Source: Pseudomonadota bacterium (GTDB lineage: Bacteria; Pseudomonadota; Alphaproteobacteria; Reyranellales; Reyranellaceae). From it: a DNA stretch of 25,456 nucleotides. Made by a program: the position numbers and the translations under genes. Positions 7,522 to 17,468 of the stretch are shown piece by piece; position 1 is the first letter of the stretch; each line of letters opens with the position of its first letter. Below the pieces are notes generated by a model. The model had not been told where the DNA came from and searched no databases. It saw only the letters and a list, made by a program, of their open reading frames with translations. The DNA lies in assembly GCA_023386865.1 (NCBI GenBank), contig JAEWIV010000370.1:1-25456 (forward strand). The letters are read 5' to 3'.

Positions 7522-9572
7522 TGGCCGAGCTTCTTCTCGAGCTTCTGAGTGAAGAGATCCCGGCGCGCATGCAGACGCGCGCGGCCGACGATCTCAGGCG
7601 TCTGGTGAGCGACGGCCTCAAGGCGGCGGGCCTCGAGTTCAAGGATGCGCGCGCCTTCGCCACGTCGCGGCGGCTGACGCTGGTGATCGGCGGACTGCCG
7701 GTGGTACGGGCCGACGTCAGCGAGGAACGGCGTGGACCACGCGTCGGCGCGCCTGAGCAGGCGGTTCAGGGCTTCCTGAAAGCCAGCGGCCTCGCCTCGC
7801 TCGATCAGGCCGAGAGGCGCGACACCGGCAAGGGCGAGTTCTGGTTCGCCGTGATGCGCAAGAAGGGGGGGCCGACCGCCGAGGCGCTGCCCGGCATCAT
7901 AGAGGCCGCCATGAAGGCGCTGCCCTGGCCCAAGTCGATGAAGTGGGGCAGCGGCACCATGACCTGGGTGCGTCCGCTGCAGTCCATCGTGGCGTTGTTC
8001 GACGGCAAGGTGCTGGCGGGCGAGGTGGCGCCGGGCGGGCAGATGGCGCCGATCAGGTTCGGCGACACCACGCGCGGCCATCGCTTCCTCAGCAAAGGGA
8101 CCATCAGCGTCACGGGCTTCGAGAACTACGCCGCCAAGCTGAGGGCGGCGCATGTCGTGCTCGATCCGGCCGAGCGCAAGAAGATCGTGCTCGAAGGTGC
8201 CGAGAAGCTCTGTGCCGAGGCCCAGGTCTCGCTCAGGAACGACGAGGGCTTGCTCGAAGAGGTGGCGGGCCTCGTCGAATGGCCCGTGCCGCTGCTTGGG
8301 ACCATCGATTCCCAGTTCATGGACGTGCCGCCCGAGGTCCTGATCGTGTCGATGAAGACTCATCAGCGCTACTTCACGACCAACACCAAGGCAGGCATCC
8401 TCGCCAACCGCTTCGTCGTCGTCGCCAACAACGTCGCCCGCGACGGCGGCAAGACGATCGTCGACGGCAACGAGCGCGTGCTGCGCTCGCGGCTCGCCGA
8501 CGCCAAGTTCTTCTGGAATCAGGATCGCAAGGTTCGCCTGGAGGAGCGGCTGCCGGCCCTCAAGGACATGGTCTTCCATGCCAAGCTCGGCACCCAGGCC
8601 GATCGTGTCGGGCGCATCGAGATTCTGGCCGACAGGATCGTCCCCTATGTCCCGGGCGCCGATCTCACCCACGCGATCCTGGCGGCGCACCTCTGCAAGG
8701 CCGACCTGCGGAGCGGCATGGTGGGCGAATTCCCCGAGCTTCAGGGCGTCATGGGCCGCTACTATGCCCTCGAGGAGACGCTTCCGGTCGCGGTGGCGGA
8801 CGCCATTGGCGACCACTATGCGCCGGCCGGCCCCGACGACCGTTGCCCGAGCGCGCCGGTCTCGGTCGTGGTCGCCCTGGCCGACAAGCTCGATACGCTC
8901 GTGAGCTTCTGGAAGATCGGCGAGAAGCCCACGGGTTCGCGCGATCCCTTCGCGTTGCGTCGCGCGGCGCTCGGCATCATCCGCATCGTCGTCGAGAACG
9001 GCATTCGCCTGCCGCTGAAGAAGTTCTTCGACGCCGACGACCTGATGGCTTTCTTCGCCGATCGCCTGAAGGTTCAAATGCGCGAGAAGGGCGTGCGCCA
9101 TGACGTGGTCGATGCCGTCTTCGCGCTCGGTGGCGAGGACGATCTGGTCCGCTTGCTGGCACGTGTCGAGGCGGTGCAGTCGTTCCTTGCGACCGAAAGC
9201 GGCAAGAATCTCCTCACTGCCTACGGCCGCGCGGCAAATATCGTGCGGGCCGAGGGGAAGAAGGACAAGACGCTGGCGGCGAAGATCGCCGGCATGCCGG
9301 ATGCGGCGCTGATGGAACAAACCGAGGAGAAAGCCGTTGCTTCTGCCTTGGCCGACATCGAGCGCCTTGTGAAGATTGCGCTGCAGCGAGAGGACTTCGC
9401 TGGCGCGATGCGGGCCTTCGCCGGTTTGCGTGGTCCGATCGATTCTTTTTTCGAAAAGGTCACAGTCAATGTCGCCGATAAGCCCGATTTGAGATTGAAC
9501 AGGCTGAAATTGCTCAACCACGTACGGGCCACCATGGATTCGGTGGCGGATTTTTCCAGGATCGAGGGCTGA
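7521..9572 (+). CDS. glyS: Glycine--tRNA ligase beta subunit
   Basis: This 683-aa protein is close to the usual 690 aa of GlyS. It begins M-A-E-L-L-L-E-L-L-S-E-E-I-P-A, the standard GlyS N-terminus. Central blocks W-P-K-S-M-K-W, R-P-L-Q-S-I-V and M-K-T-H-Q-R-Y-F belong to the B3/B4-like and HD-like parts. The C-terminal third contains the DALR-like anticodon-binding helices. The beta subunit recognises tRNA-Gly and is required for aminoacylation by the alpha subunit. The start ATG at 7521 shares its A with the glyQ stop, and AAGGAAG lies about 8 nt upstream. ppdK follows after a single base. Domain assignments come from family knowledge; the motifs are visible in the sequence. Confidence 0.97.
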   Translation: MAELLLELLSEEIPARMQTRAADDLRRLVSDGLKAAGLEFKDARAFATSRRLTLVIGGLPVVRADVSEERRGPRVGAPEQAVQGFLKASGLASLDQAERRDTGKGEFWFAVMRKKGGPTAEALPGIIEAAMKALPWPKSMKWGSGTMTWVRPLQSIVALFDGKVLAGEVAPGGQMAPIRFGDTTRGHRFLSKGTISVTGFENYAAKLRAAHVVLDPAERKKIVLEGAEKLCAEAQVSLRNDEGLLEEVAGLVEWPVPLLGTIDSQFMDVPPEVLIVSMKTHQRYFTTNTKAGILANRFVVVANNVARDGGKTIVDGNERVLRSRLADAKFFWNQDRKVRLEERLPALKDMVFHAKLGTQADRVGRIEILADRIVPYVPGADLTHAILAAHLCKADLRSGMVGEFPELQGVMGRYYALEETLPVAVADAIGDHYAPAGPDDRCPSAPVSVVVALADKLDTLVSFWKIGEKPTGSRDPFALRRAALGIIRIVVENGIRLPLKKFFDADDLMAFFADRLKVQMREKGVRHDVVDAVFALGGEDDLVRLLARVEAVQSFLATESGKNLLTAYGRAANIVRAEGKKDKTLAAKIAGMPDAALMEQTEEKAVASALADIERLVKIALQREDFAGAMRAFAGLRGPIDSFFEKVTVNVADKPDLRLNRLKLLNHVRATMDSVADFSRIEG

Positions 9573-9573
9573 A

Positions 9574-12245
<2,672 letters not shown>

Positions 12246-12249
<4 letters not shown>

Positions 12250-13175
12250 CGCTTAAGACGCTTCGTGACGGCGGCAAGCGGGCCCTGGCGGCCGCGCTTG
12301 CCGACCTGGAGCGCAATCCCGAAGGCGACGAGGCGCAGGCCCTGCTGGACGCCGCGTGGCGAGACCCCAAGGCGCATGTTGTGGGAGTCACCGGGCCCCC
12401 GGGTGTTGGCAAATCTTCTCTGTGCGCGGCCCTGGTCGCGGCCTGGCGCAAGGCCGGCAGGACGGTGGGCGTGATCGCGGTCGACCCCTCGTCGCGCTCG
12501 AGCGGCGGTGCGTTGCTGGGCGACCGTGTGCGCATCGTCCATGACAGTACGGACGAGGGCTCCTTTGTGCGCTCGATGGCCGCCCGCGACCGGCTGGGTG
12601 GGCTCGCCGACCAGACCGTTGCCGCGATGGTCTTGATGCGCGCCCTGTTCGACCGCGTCCTGATCGAGACCGTGGGCGTCGGCCAGTCGGAGACCGATGT
12701 GGCCGGCATCGCCGATACCGTCGTGTTCTGCGTCCAGCCCGGATCGGGCGATTCCCTGCAGTTCATGAAGGCGGGCATCGTCGAGATCCCGCATCTGATC
12801 GTCGTCACCAAGGCGGACCTTGGAGCTTCGGCCGAGCGGGCGCGCGCCGACGTGGCGGGAGCGCTGTCACTTGCCACGGCAGGCGACGAATGGCCGGTCA
12901 AGACGCTGGCGGTCTCTTCGCGCAGCAGCGCTGGCATGGACAGTCTGATAGCGGCACTCGAAGCGCATCGGGCTCACCTGGCAGCTCACAATCGGCTCAT
13001 TGTCGCCCGTCATCGCCAGAGCGAAGGCTGGGTCGTCGAATCCTTGCGCGATCGATTCGGCCGCGAAGGCATTGCCACGCTCGGCCGTCTCGGCTTCGAT
13101 CTTTCCCTGGAGCCCGGCGCGCAGCCCTTCCTGCGGTTGCGCGAGCTCGGCGCCGTACTGGGAGGGAAAAGATGA
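12246..13175 (+). CDS. meaB: MeaB/ArgK-type P-loop GTPase (methylmalonyl-CoA mutase chaperone family)
   Basis: This 309-aa G3E-family GTPase starts at ATG 12246, inside the ppdK stop region (ATGA overlap). Motifs are G-P-P-G-V-G-K-S-S (Walker A, 50-58), D-P-S-S-R-S-S-G-G-A-L-L-G-D-R (80-94), E-T-V-G-V-G-Q-S-E (141-149) and T-K-A-D (188-191, where NKxD is the common base-recognition motif). MeaB protects and reloads B12-dependent acyl-CoA mutases. The C-terminal helices after about residue 250 would form the dimer arm. The protein is a little shorter than typical members (about 320-340 aa), mostly at the N-terminus. No mutase or epimerase gene is near, so its client must be encoded elsewhere. 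The name rests on family motifs; the exact client is not known. Confidence 0.9.
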
Positions 13176-13597
13176 GCCATCCGACCGACGCCAACTGCAT
13201 CTTCTGCAAGATCGTCGCGGGCCAGATCCCGAGCTTCAAGCTCCTGGAAGACGACAAGACCATCGCCTTCATGGACATCAACCCGGTGAACCCCGGCCAC
13301 TCGCTGGCCGTTGCCAGGGGCCATTGGCCGATGGTCGACACGATCCCGACCGACGTGCTTGGCGCCGTGGCGGCGACCGCACAGAAGGTCGCCAAGGCGG
13401 TGATGAGCGAGCTGAAGCCCAATGGTGTGAACCTGCTGCAGGCCAACGGCCCGGGCGCCGGCCAGAGCGTGCCTCACCTTCATTTCCACATCATGCCGCG
13501 CCGCCCCAATGACGGCGTGGCGCTCAACTGGGAATACAAGCCCGGCGACAAGGCCGAAATCGAAGTGATCTACAAACGGCTGAAAGCGGTTCTTTAA
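13172..13597 (+). CDS. HIT family nucleotide-binding hydrolase (HinT-like)
   Basis: This 141-aa protein starts at ATG 13172 with GGAGG about 9 nt upstream; it overlaps the meaB stop by ATGA. The histidine triad is P-H-L-H-F-H-I-M-P-R, with H102, H104 and H106. An N-terminal C-I-F-C-K-I pair (C9, C12) is the zinc-type N-terminus found in many bacterial HIT proteins. G-H-S-L-A-V-A-R and N-G-P-G-A-G-Q-S-V are the other conserved blocks. Members hydrolyse nucleoside phosphoramidates, adenylated lysine or dinucleoside polyphosphates. An attractive link, which is inference only, is clean-up of aminoacyl-adenylate by-products of the glycyl-tRNA synthetase made by the same operon. It is the last gene of the operon; I see no hairpin terminator after it. 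Confidence 0.93.
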   Translation: MSHPTDANCIFCKIVAGQIPSFKLLEDDKTIAFMDINPVNPGHSLAVARGHWPMVDTIPTDVLGAVAATAQKVAKAVMSELKPNGVNLLQANGPGAGQSVPHLHFHIMPRRPNDGVALNWEYKPGDKAEIEVIYKRLKAVL

Positions 13598-13662
13598 GAT
13601 ACGAAGACGCTTTGCTCGATAACTTATGTGCCAGATAGATACTATAGTTATTAACTGCAGTG

Positions 13663-13740
13663 CTCCCTTAGGCTAAAATGGCGGTGTCGAAACGGAGCGC
13701 GGCACGGTCCTCGGGCGCGGCGCGCCTAACGCTAAGGGAG
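13663..13740 (+). promoter_or_regulatory. Leader with inverted repeat that could mask the ribosome site of the Cys-rich gene
   Basis: CTCCCTTAG (13663-13671) and CTAAGGGAG (13732-13740) are perfect 9-bp complements about 60 nt apart. The right arm contains AAGGGAG, the only good Shine-Dalgarno sequence ahead of the small gene at 13760. Pairing would hide it. The surrounding 13598-13759 stretch has a lower GC content than the flanking genes and contains no coding sequence that I can support. Regulation by this pairing is inference. Confidence 0.35.
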
Positions 13741-13759
13741 TTTCATCAAGTTCAATGTT

Positions 13760-14103
13760 ATGCCGAATGTGCCACCGGGCTTTCGAGTAAATGCCGTAAA
13801 TGACGTACCCGGCTTTCGGGTCAAGGATAACGGACCGGAGGCTTTCTATTCGTTCGAGGCACCAATTGACTGGTCTCGTTTCTACGACGAATCCAATGCC
13901 TCAAAGAGTTCGCAGACATCGACTGGCATGGAGCAATTCCACCAGATGTTGACAACTGTGCGAAGATAATCGCCGACTGCAAAGATCGTTGCAGCGCCCG
14001 CTTCGAGCTCAATCCCTTTCCTGGACCTTCGGGAGCCAATCAATTCACGATGCTACGGCGTTGCATCAGAGACTGCGTTGCCCCGAGCGGTTGCAGTTGC
14101 TGA
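13760..14103 (+). pseudogene. Frameshifted gene for a small Cys-rich protein with tandem PGFRV motifs
   Basis: The first frame (ATG 13760) reads V-P-P-G-F-R-V-N-A-V-N-D-V-P-G-F-R-V, two copies of a P-G-F-R-V motif, then F-E-A-P-I-D-W-S-R-F-Y-D-E. After about 13890 sensible coding shifts to the -1 frame, which has no start codon of its own. That frame encodes C-L-K-E-F-A-D-I-D-W, I-I-A-D-C-K-D-R-C and R-R-C-I-R-D-C-V-A-P-S-G-C-S-C before a TGA at 14101. Joined, this would be about 113 residues with eight Cys in the C-terminal half. A one-base deletion explains it best. The ribosome site AAGGGAG is 4 nt before an ATC (13745) in frame, which suggests that an original ATG was also lost. I do not recognise the family. 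The Cys pattern suggests a secreted, disulfide-bonded or metal-binding protein. Confidence 0.55.
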
Positions 14104-14114
14104 ATGGAGCGAAG

Positions 14115-14348
14115 ATGGACAGAGCAGTCGCTGTAGAAATTATGGATATTCTGGCGGCTGGTCGCGAACTCGGCGCTTTGGATATTCTCTCGCTCAAAAT
14201 TGCGGACGACGAGGAGCGCAAGGCGTTTCGAAGGATCTTGGCTCAGATTATGGGGCTGTACACGGACCTAGTCGTATCCGTGGCCCATCAATACCCCGAT
14301 CTTGACCCTGATAAGTCCGTCGGCAAAGCCGACGGAACTAGGTCCTAG
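14115..14348 (+). CDS. Small helical protein, hypothetical (partner of the Cys-rich gene)
   Basis: This 77-aa protein starts at ATG 14115, with GGAG 6 nt upstream and only 11 nt after the stop of the broken Cys-rich gene. It is predicted to be mostly helical and acidic (I-L-A-A-G-R-E-L-G-A-L-D-I-L-S-L, then D-D-E-E-R-K-A-F-R-R-I-L). There is no signal peptide or membrane helix. The spacing suggests co-transcription with the Cys-rich gene. A small cytosolic partner after a small, possibly exported protein resembles effector/immunity or precursor/chaperone pairs, but that is speculation. The base composition is less GC-rich than neighbouring genes. The last codons form a hairpin, and the stop overlaps the stop of the convergent LysR gene. 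Confidence 0.6.
   Translation: MDRAVAVEIMDILAAGRELGALDILSLKIADDEERKAFRRILAQIMGLYTDLVVSVAHQYPDLDPDKSVGKADGTRS
14316..14336. terminator. Stem-loop at the shared 3' end of two convergent genes
   Basis: TCCGTCGGC (14316-14324), loop AAA, and its complement (14328-14336) form a perfect 9-bp stem inside the last codons of the 77-aa gene. It is 9 nt beyond the LysR stop on the other strand. It could act in both directions; there is no T-run. Confidence 0.5.
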
Positions 14349-15304
14349 GCCGCCGCCACCGGCGCGCCGCGGATCGTCGTCGAGAACCACTCGCGTTCGT
14401 CCTGGCGGAACTGCTCGCGCACGTAGTCGATGACCGTGCGGATGCGGGCGCCCTTGTTGGTCTCCTCGTGGCTCACCAGCCAGATGTCGCGGACGATCTT
14501 GAGGTCGATCGGCGCCGGCACGAGGTTGGACGACTTGGTGACGTAGTCGGGAAACACCGAGATGCCGTAGCCGACCTGCACCGCCTCGACGGCGGCGTAG
14601 GACGAGTTGGTGCGCAGCACGACGGAGGGGCTGCGCTCGACCACCTCGCTCCACGGCTTCATGGCGGCGAGGCTGTGCAGCGTGGTGTGGTCGACGATAT
14701 GGTGCTCGCGCAAATCGTCGAGCTTTTGCGGCATGCCGTAGCGTTCGATGTAGGAGGGCGCGGCGAAGATCGAGAAGTTCACCTGCCCGACACGGGCCGC
14801 CACAAGCTGGTTGGACGTCGGGCGGAAGAAGCGGATGGCGAGGTCAGCCTGCCTGGTCGCGAGGTCCAGCACCTGGTCGGAGGCGATCACCTGCACGATG
14901 ATGTCGGGATGCGTGTTCCTGAGCTGCCCCAGGCGCGGCACCAGCCAGTGGGCGGCGATGCCCTCCGTGGCGGCGATGCGCACGATGCCCGCCATCTCCC
15001 GGTCGAGGCCGGCCAGATGGCGCTCGATCGAGGTGGCGTTCGACATCATCGATTCGGCCTGGACCAGCACGCCCCGCGCGGCCGGCGTCACCTCCATGCC
15101 GTGGCGGTGGCGGTCGAACAATTTTGCACCCAGGCGGCGCTCGAGGGCCTGGATGCGGCGCCCGACGGTCGTCTGCTTGGTGTTCAGTTGCGTTGCGGCG
15201 GCACTGAAGCTACCAGTTTTTGCAACGGCAAGGAAAAAACGTACATCGTCCCAGTCGCCGAGTATATTGGGGACCTTATTCTTTCTCGGAGGAGTCGTGA
15301 CCAT
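14345..15304 (-). CDS. LysR family transcriptional regulator
   Basis: This 319-aa protein starts at ATG 15304. The N-terminal winged helix-turn-helix is clear: W-D-D-V-R-F-F-L-A-V-A-K-T-G-S-F-S-A-A-A (about 18-37), then T-T-V-G-R-R-I-Q-A-L-E-R-R-L-G and L-F-D-R. The rest is the periplasmic-binding-like effector domain (I-V-R-I-A-A-T-E-G onwards, D-L-A-I-R-F near the middle). The last 50 residues are longer than usual and rich in charged residues. Such regulators usually bind a T-N11-A site in a divergent promoter; the neighbouring divergent gene encodes the membrane nucleotidyltransferase fusion. No ribosome site is seen before the ATG, so the transcript may be leaderless. The target and effector are not identifiable. 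Confidence 0.93.
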   Translation of the reverse strand: MVTTPPRKNKVPNILGDWDDVRFFLAVAKTGSFSAAATQLNTKQTTVGRRIQALERRLGAKLFDRHRHGMEVTPAARGVLVQAESMMSNATSIERHLAGLDREMAGIVRIAATEGIAAHWLVPRLGQLRNTHPDIIVQVIASDQVLDLATRQADLAIRFFRPTSNQLVAARVGQVNFSIFAAPSYIERYGMPQKLDDLREHHIVDHTTLHSLAAMKPWSEVVERSPSVVLRTNSSYAAVEAVQVGYGISVFPDYVTKSSNLVPAPIDLKIVRDIWLVSHEETNKGARIRTVIDYVREQFRQDEREWFSTTIRGAPVAAA

Positions 15305-15533
15305 CGTAACAATCGATACAATAAGGTTGCCGGTCTGAAGTTTACTTGAATATGGCCTCGTGGTTTATCTTACATCATTAACGGGTAAATGTCGTTTTCT
15401 GTGTCGTTTGTAAGCTATTAGCCGGTTTTTTTCAGCGCACGTAGAACGAAAACAGTGCGTATCTAGGCCTCCTATTCGTTAGTCAATCAATCCCTAGTTG
15501 TTGACCGATTGACGTTTGAGGGGGATCTGTGCT
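15305..15533. promoter_or_regulatory. AT-rich divergent intergenic region between the LysR and membrane-fusion genes
   Basis: These 229 nt are much richer in A and T than the flanks and hold no coding sequence that I can support. GTCAATC (15482-15488) and GATTGAC (15507-15513) form a perfect 7-bp inverted repeat with an 18-nt spacer, ending about 20 nt before the GTG at 15534. It could be an operator for the LysR or another regulator, or a leader hairpin. No convincing -35/-10 pair could be assigned to either gene. Confidence 0.35.
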
Positions 15534-16832
15534 GTGGCCGTGCTCGGCTTGGACGGCAAGATGATGGAATTGTCGGGGTACGCCGGCAAGTTCCGCCGCT
15601 ATGTGCGCAGTCCATCGACGCGCATAGCCGCCTTTGGCGGCCTCATGATGTACATTAGCTATGCGTACGCGCATGGCAGTTGGACTAACCCGGCGCTGAT
15701 CGGCGTGTCAGTGTTCGCCGGCGTGTTCCTGCCGAGCTATTCCAAGCTCAGCAACAAAGCGGAACTGTGGGCTAACAACCAATTCGGTTTCGTGACGGCC
15801 GGTAAGCTCGGGCGGTTTGTCCCGCAGTTGGCGTTCAATCTTGCGGTGATTTGGCTGTGCTTTGTGGGGGGTGCCTTCAACGTGGCGGGCATAGCGTCGG
15901 TCGGTGGTTGGGCCGGGGCTGCGTTGCTGACCACGCTCGCGTCACAAGGCACGCAGTATCTGGGCGGCTATTTGGTGGCACGCGGCATCGGCGACGCCAA
16001 TCGCAACACCATTGTCAGCATCGTGTTCAACATGGTGCTGGCGGGGTTGGGGACGGCCGGCCTGCCGGGCGCCCGCGAGGCCTTCCTGACCCTGGGCTTC
16101 GCTCTGGGTGCCCTGTTCTTCGGCGTGGGCCTGCTGTCGGATCTCCGATCGGTGCTGGCGCCCAGTGGCGGTGTCGGATTGTTCTTCGGAACTTTCAATC
16201 CGTTCCACAATTCACACTTGATGATCATCCGCCAGGCGCTCGAGGACCGCAATCTCGACAGGATCGTCATCCATCCGACGCTCATCCCGCGTCTGCACGC
16301 CGATGCCTTTCGAAAAGGCGAGCTCCGCGTCGGCCGGGTGCGGGAGGACGGCTTCCAGGTCTACGAAAAGACCGACAAGGCGGATTCCAACGTCGACTAC
16401 TTCCCGACCGGCAACATCTTCCTGCCGCCCGAGACGCGCAAGGTGCTCATCGAGCTCGCGGTTGCCGAGGCGGGACTGGGCAACAGGGTCGAAGTGGCGG
16501 TCTATCCCGAGACCTACAACACGCGCGGCTTTCAGGGCGTGATCGCCGAGATCAAGCGCCGCAATCCCGGCATGCGGCTTCACACCCTGCACGGTACGGA
16601 TTTCGGGGGTATGCTGGTCCGCCAGATCAGCGACGAATGCGGCTGGATCTATCCGTGGTGCATCCTGCGCCGCGACAAGGTGTCGGCGACCGCGATCAGG
16701 CGTGGTGCCAAAGGCATGACCTCGCCGGTCGTGACCGACGTGCTTTCCCAGATTTCAAAGAATCTTCCGGTGGTGACGGCTGGGGGCCGCCGCTTCCGGA
16801 ATGACAACGGAGTACTCACCGAGGGGGCCTAA
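15534..16832 (+). CDS. Membrane protein fused to an NMN adenylyltransferase-fold nucleotidyltransferase
   Basis: This 432-aa protein starts at GTG 15534, with GAGGGGGA about 9 nt upstream; a TTG at 15516 in the same frame lacks such a site. Residues about 31-47, 52-69, 96-118, 122-140, 157-176 and 183-201 are hydrophobic, giving roughly six membrane helices. Residues 213-395 form a cytidylyltransferase-like Rossmann domain: G-L-F-F-G-T-F-N-P-F-H-N-S-H-L (215-229), where the H-x-G-H nucleotide motif reads H-N-S-H, and S-A-T-A-I-R-R-G (384-391), equivalent to the ISSTxIR motif. Nicotinate/nicotinamide mononucleotide adenylyltransferases are the closest fold I recognise. The membrane domain is unknown to me. 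Two GNAT genes follow, the first after one base, so this is the head of an operon. Function unknown; AMP or CMP transfer to a membrane-associated substrate is a guess. Confidence 0.85.
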   Translation: MAVLGLDGKMMELSGYAGKFRRYVRSPSTRIAAFGGLMMYISYAYAHGSWTNPALIGVSVFAGVFLPSYSKLSNKAELWANNQFGFVTAGKLGRFVPQLAFNLAVIWLCFVGGAFNVAGIASVGGWAGAALLTTLASQGTQYLGGYLVARGIGDANRNTIVSIVFNMVLAGLGTAGLPGAREAFLTLGFALGALFFGVGLLSDLRSVLAPSGGVGLFFGTFNPFHNSHLMIIRQALEDRNLDRIVIHPTLIPRLHADAFRKGELRVGRVREDGFQVYEKTDKADSNVDYFPTGNIFLPPETRKVLIELAVAEAGLGNRVEVAVYPETYNTRGFQGVIAEIKRRNPGMRLHTLHGTDFGGMLVRQISDECGWIYPWCILRRDKVSATAIRRGAKGMTSPVVTDVLSQISKNLPVVTAGGRRFRNDNGVLTEGA

Positions 16833-16833
16833 C

Positions 16834-17454
16834 ATGACCGAAGCGAATACGGCAGCGACCTCAAATCGTCCTGTCGTGACTATCAAGCTTGCAACGACTT
16901 CCGACGAACTGATGCAGTGCTACATGTTGCGGGCTGCCGTCTTCATGGGCGAGCAGCACTGCCCGTATTGGGAAGAGTTCGACGGCAACGACTACACCGC
17001 GAGCCACCTGATGCTCTACGTCGACGGCGAGCCGGCGGCGTCGATGCGCATCCGCTGGTTCGCGTCGTTCGCCAAGCTCGAACGGGCGATCATCCTGAAG
17101 CGCTATCGATCGTACGGCCTGTTCATCCCGTTCGTCGATTGGGCACGCGAGTTTTGCCGCCGCAAGGGCTACCGCAAGGCCTACCTGCACGCGCAGCATC
17201 GGCTGTGGCCGATCTTCGAGCGCATGGGCTTCCAAAAGGTCGACGACCGGATCTTCCATTTCTCCGACCACGAGTACGGTGCCTTCGTCTGCGAGCTCGA
17301 CGTCGACGAGAAGACCATGCCGACGGTGTTCACCGATCCGATGGTGCTGAACCGGCCGGAGGACCGGCTGGACATGCCGGGTGTCCTGGAAGACTCGATG
17401 ACGCGAGGGGCGACCAATCCGCACGCGGAATGGACCGAGCGTCGGGCGAATTGA
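16834..17454 (+). CDS. GNAT family N-acetyltransferase (first of a tandem pair)
   Basis: This 206-aa protein starts at ATG 16834, one base after the preceding stop, with GAGGGGG about 9 nt upstream. The GNAT fold is shown by M-L-R-A-A-V-F-M-G-E-Q (31-41), E-E-F-D-G-N-D (47-53), A-S-H-L-M-L-Y-V-D-G-E-P (56-67) and R-I-R-W-F (72-76), a pattern like ElaA-type acetyltransferases. The acetyl-CoA pyrophosphate loop that follows (R-Y-R-S-Y-G-L-F-I, 90-98) is degenerate compared with the usual R/Q-x-x-G-x-G/A. About 50 residues after the fold end in V-L-N-R-P-E-D-R-L-D (171-180), a tail also found in the next protein. The neighbouring genes argue for a shared pathway with the membrane nucleotidyltransferase. 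The substrate is unknown, and a weak CoA loop leaves activity uncertain. Confidence 0.85.
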   Translation: MTEANTAATSNRPVVTIKLATTSDELMQCYMLRAAVFMGEQHCPYWEEFDGNDYTASHLMLYVDGEPAASMRIRWFASFAKLERAIILKRYRSYGLFIPFVDWAREFCRRKGYRKAYLHAQHRLWPIFERMGFQKVDDRIFHFSDHEYGAFVCELDVDEKTMPTVFTDPMVLNRPEDRLDMPGVLEDSMTRGATNPHAEWTERRAN

Positions 17455-17468
17455 GGGGGAGAGAGAAA

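Noticed and set aside
13598..14350. The less GC-rich stretch as an insertion sequence or integrated element
   Set aside because: No transposase, integrase, terminal repeats or target duplication could be found. Only the small gene pair and a leader repeat are visible.
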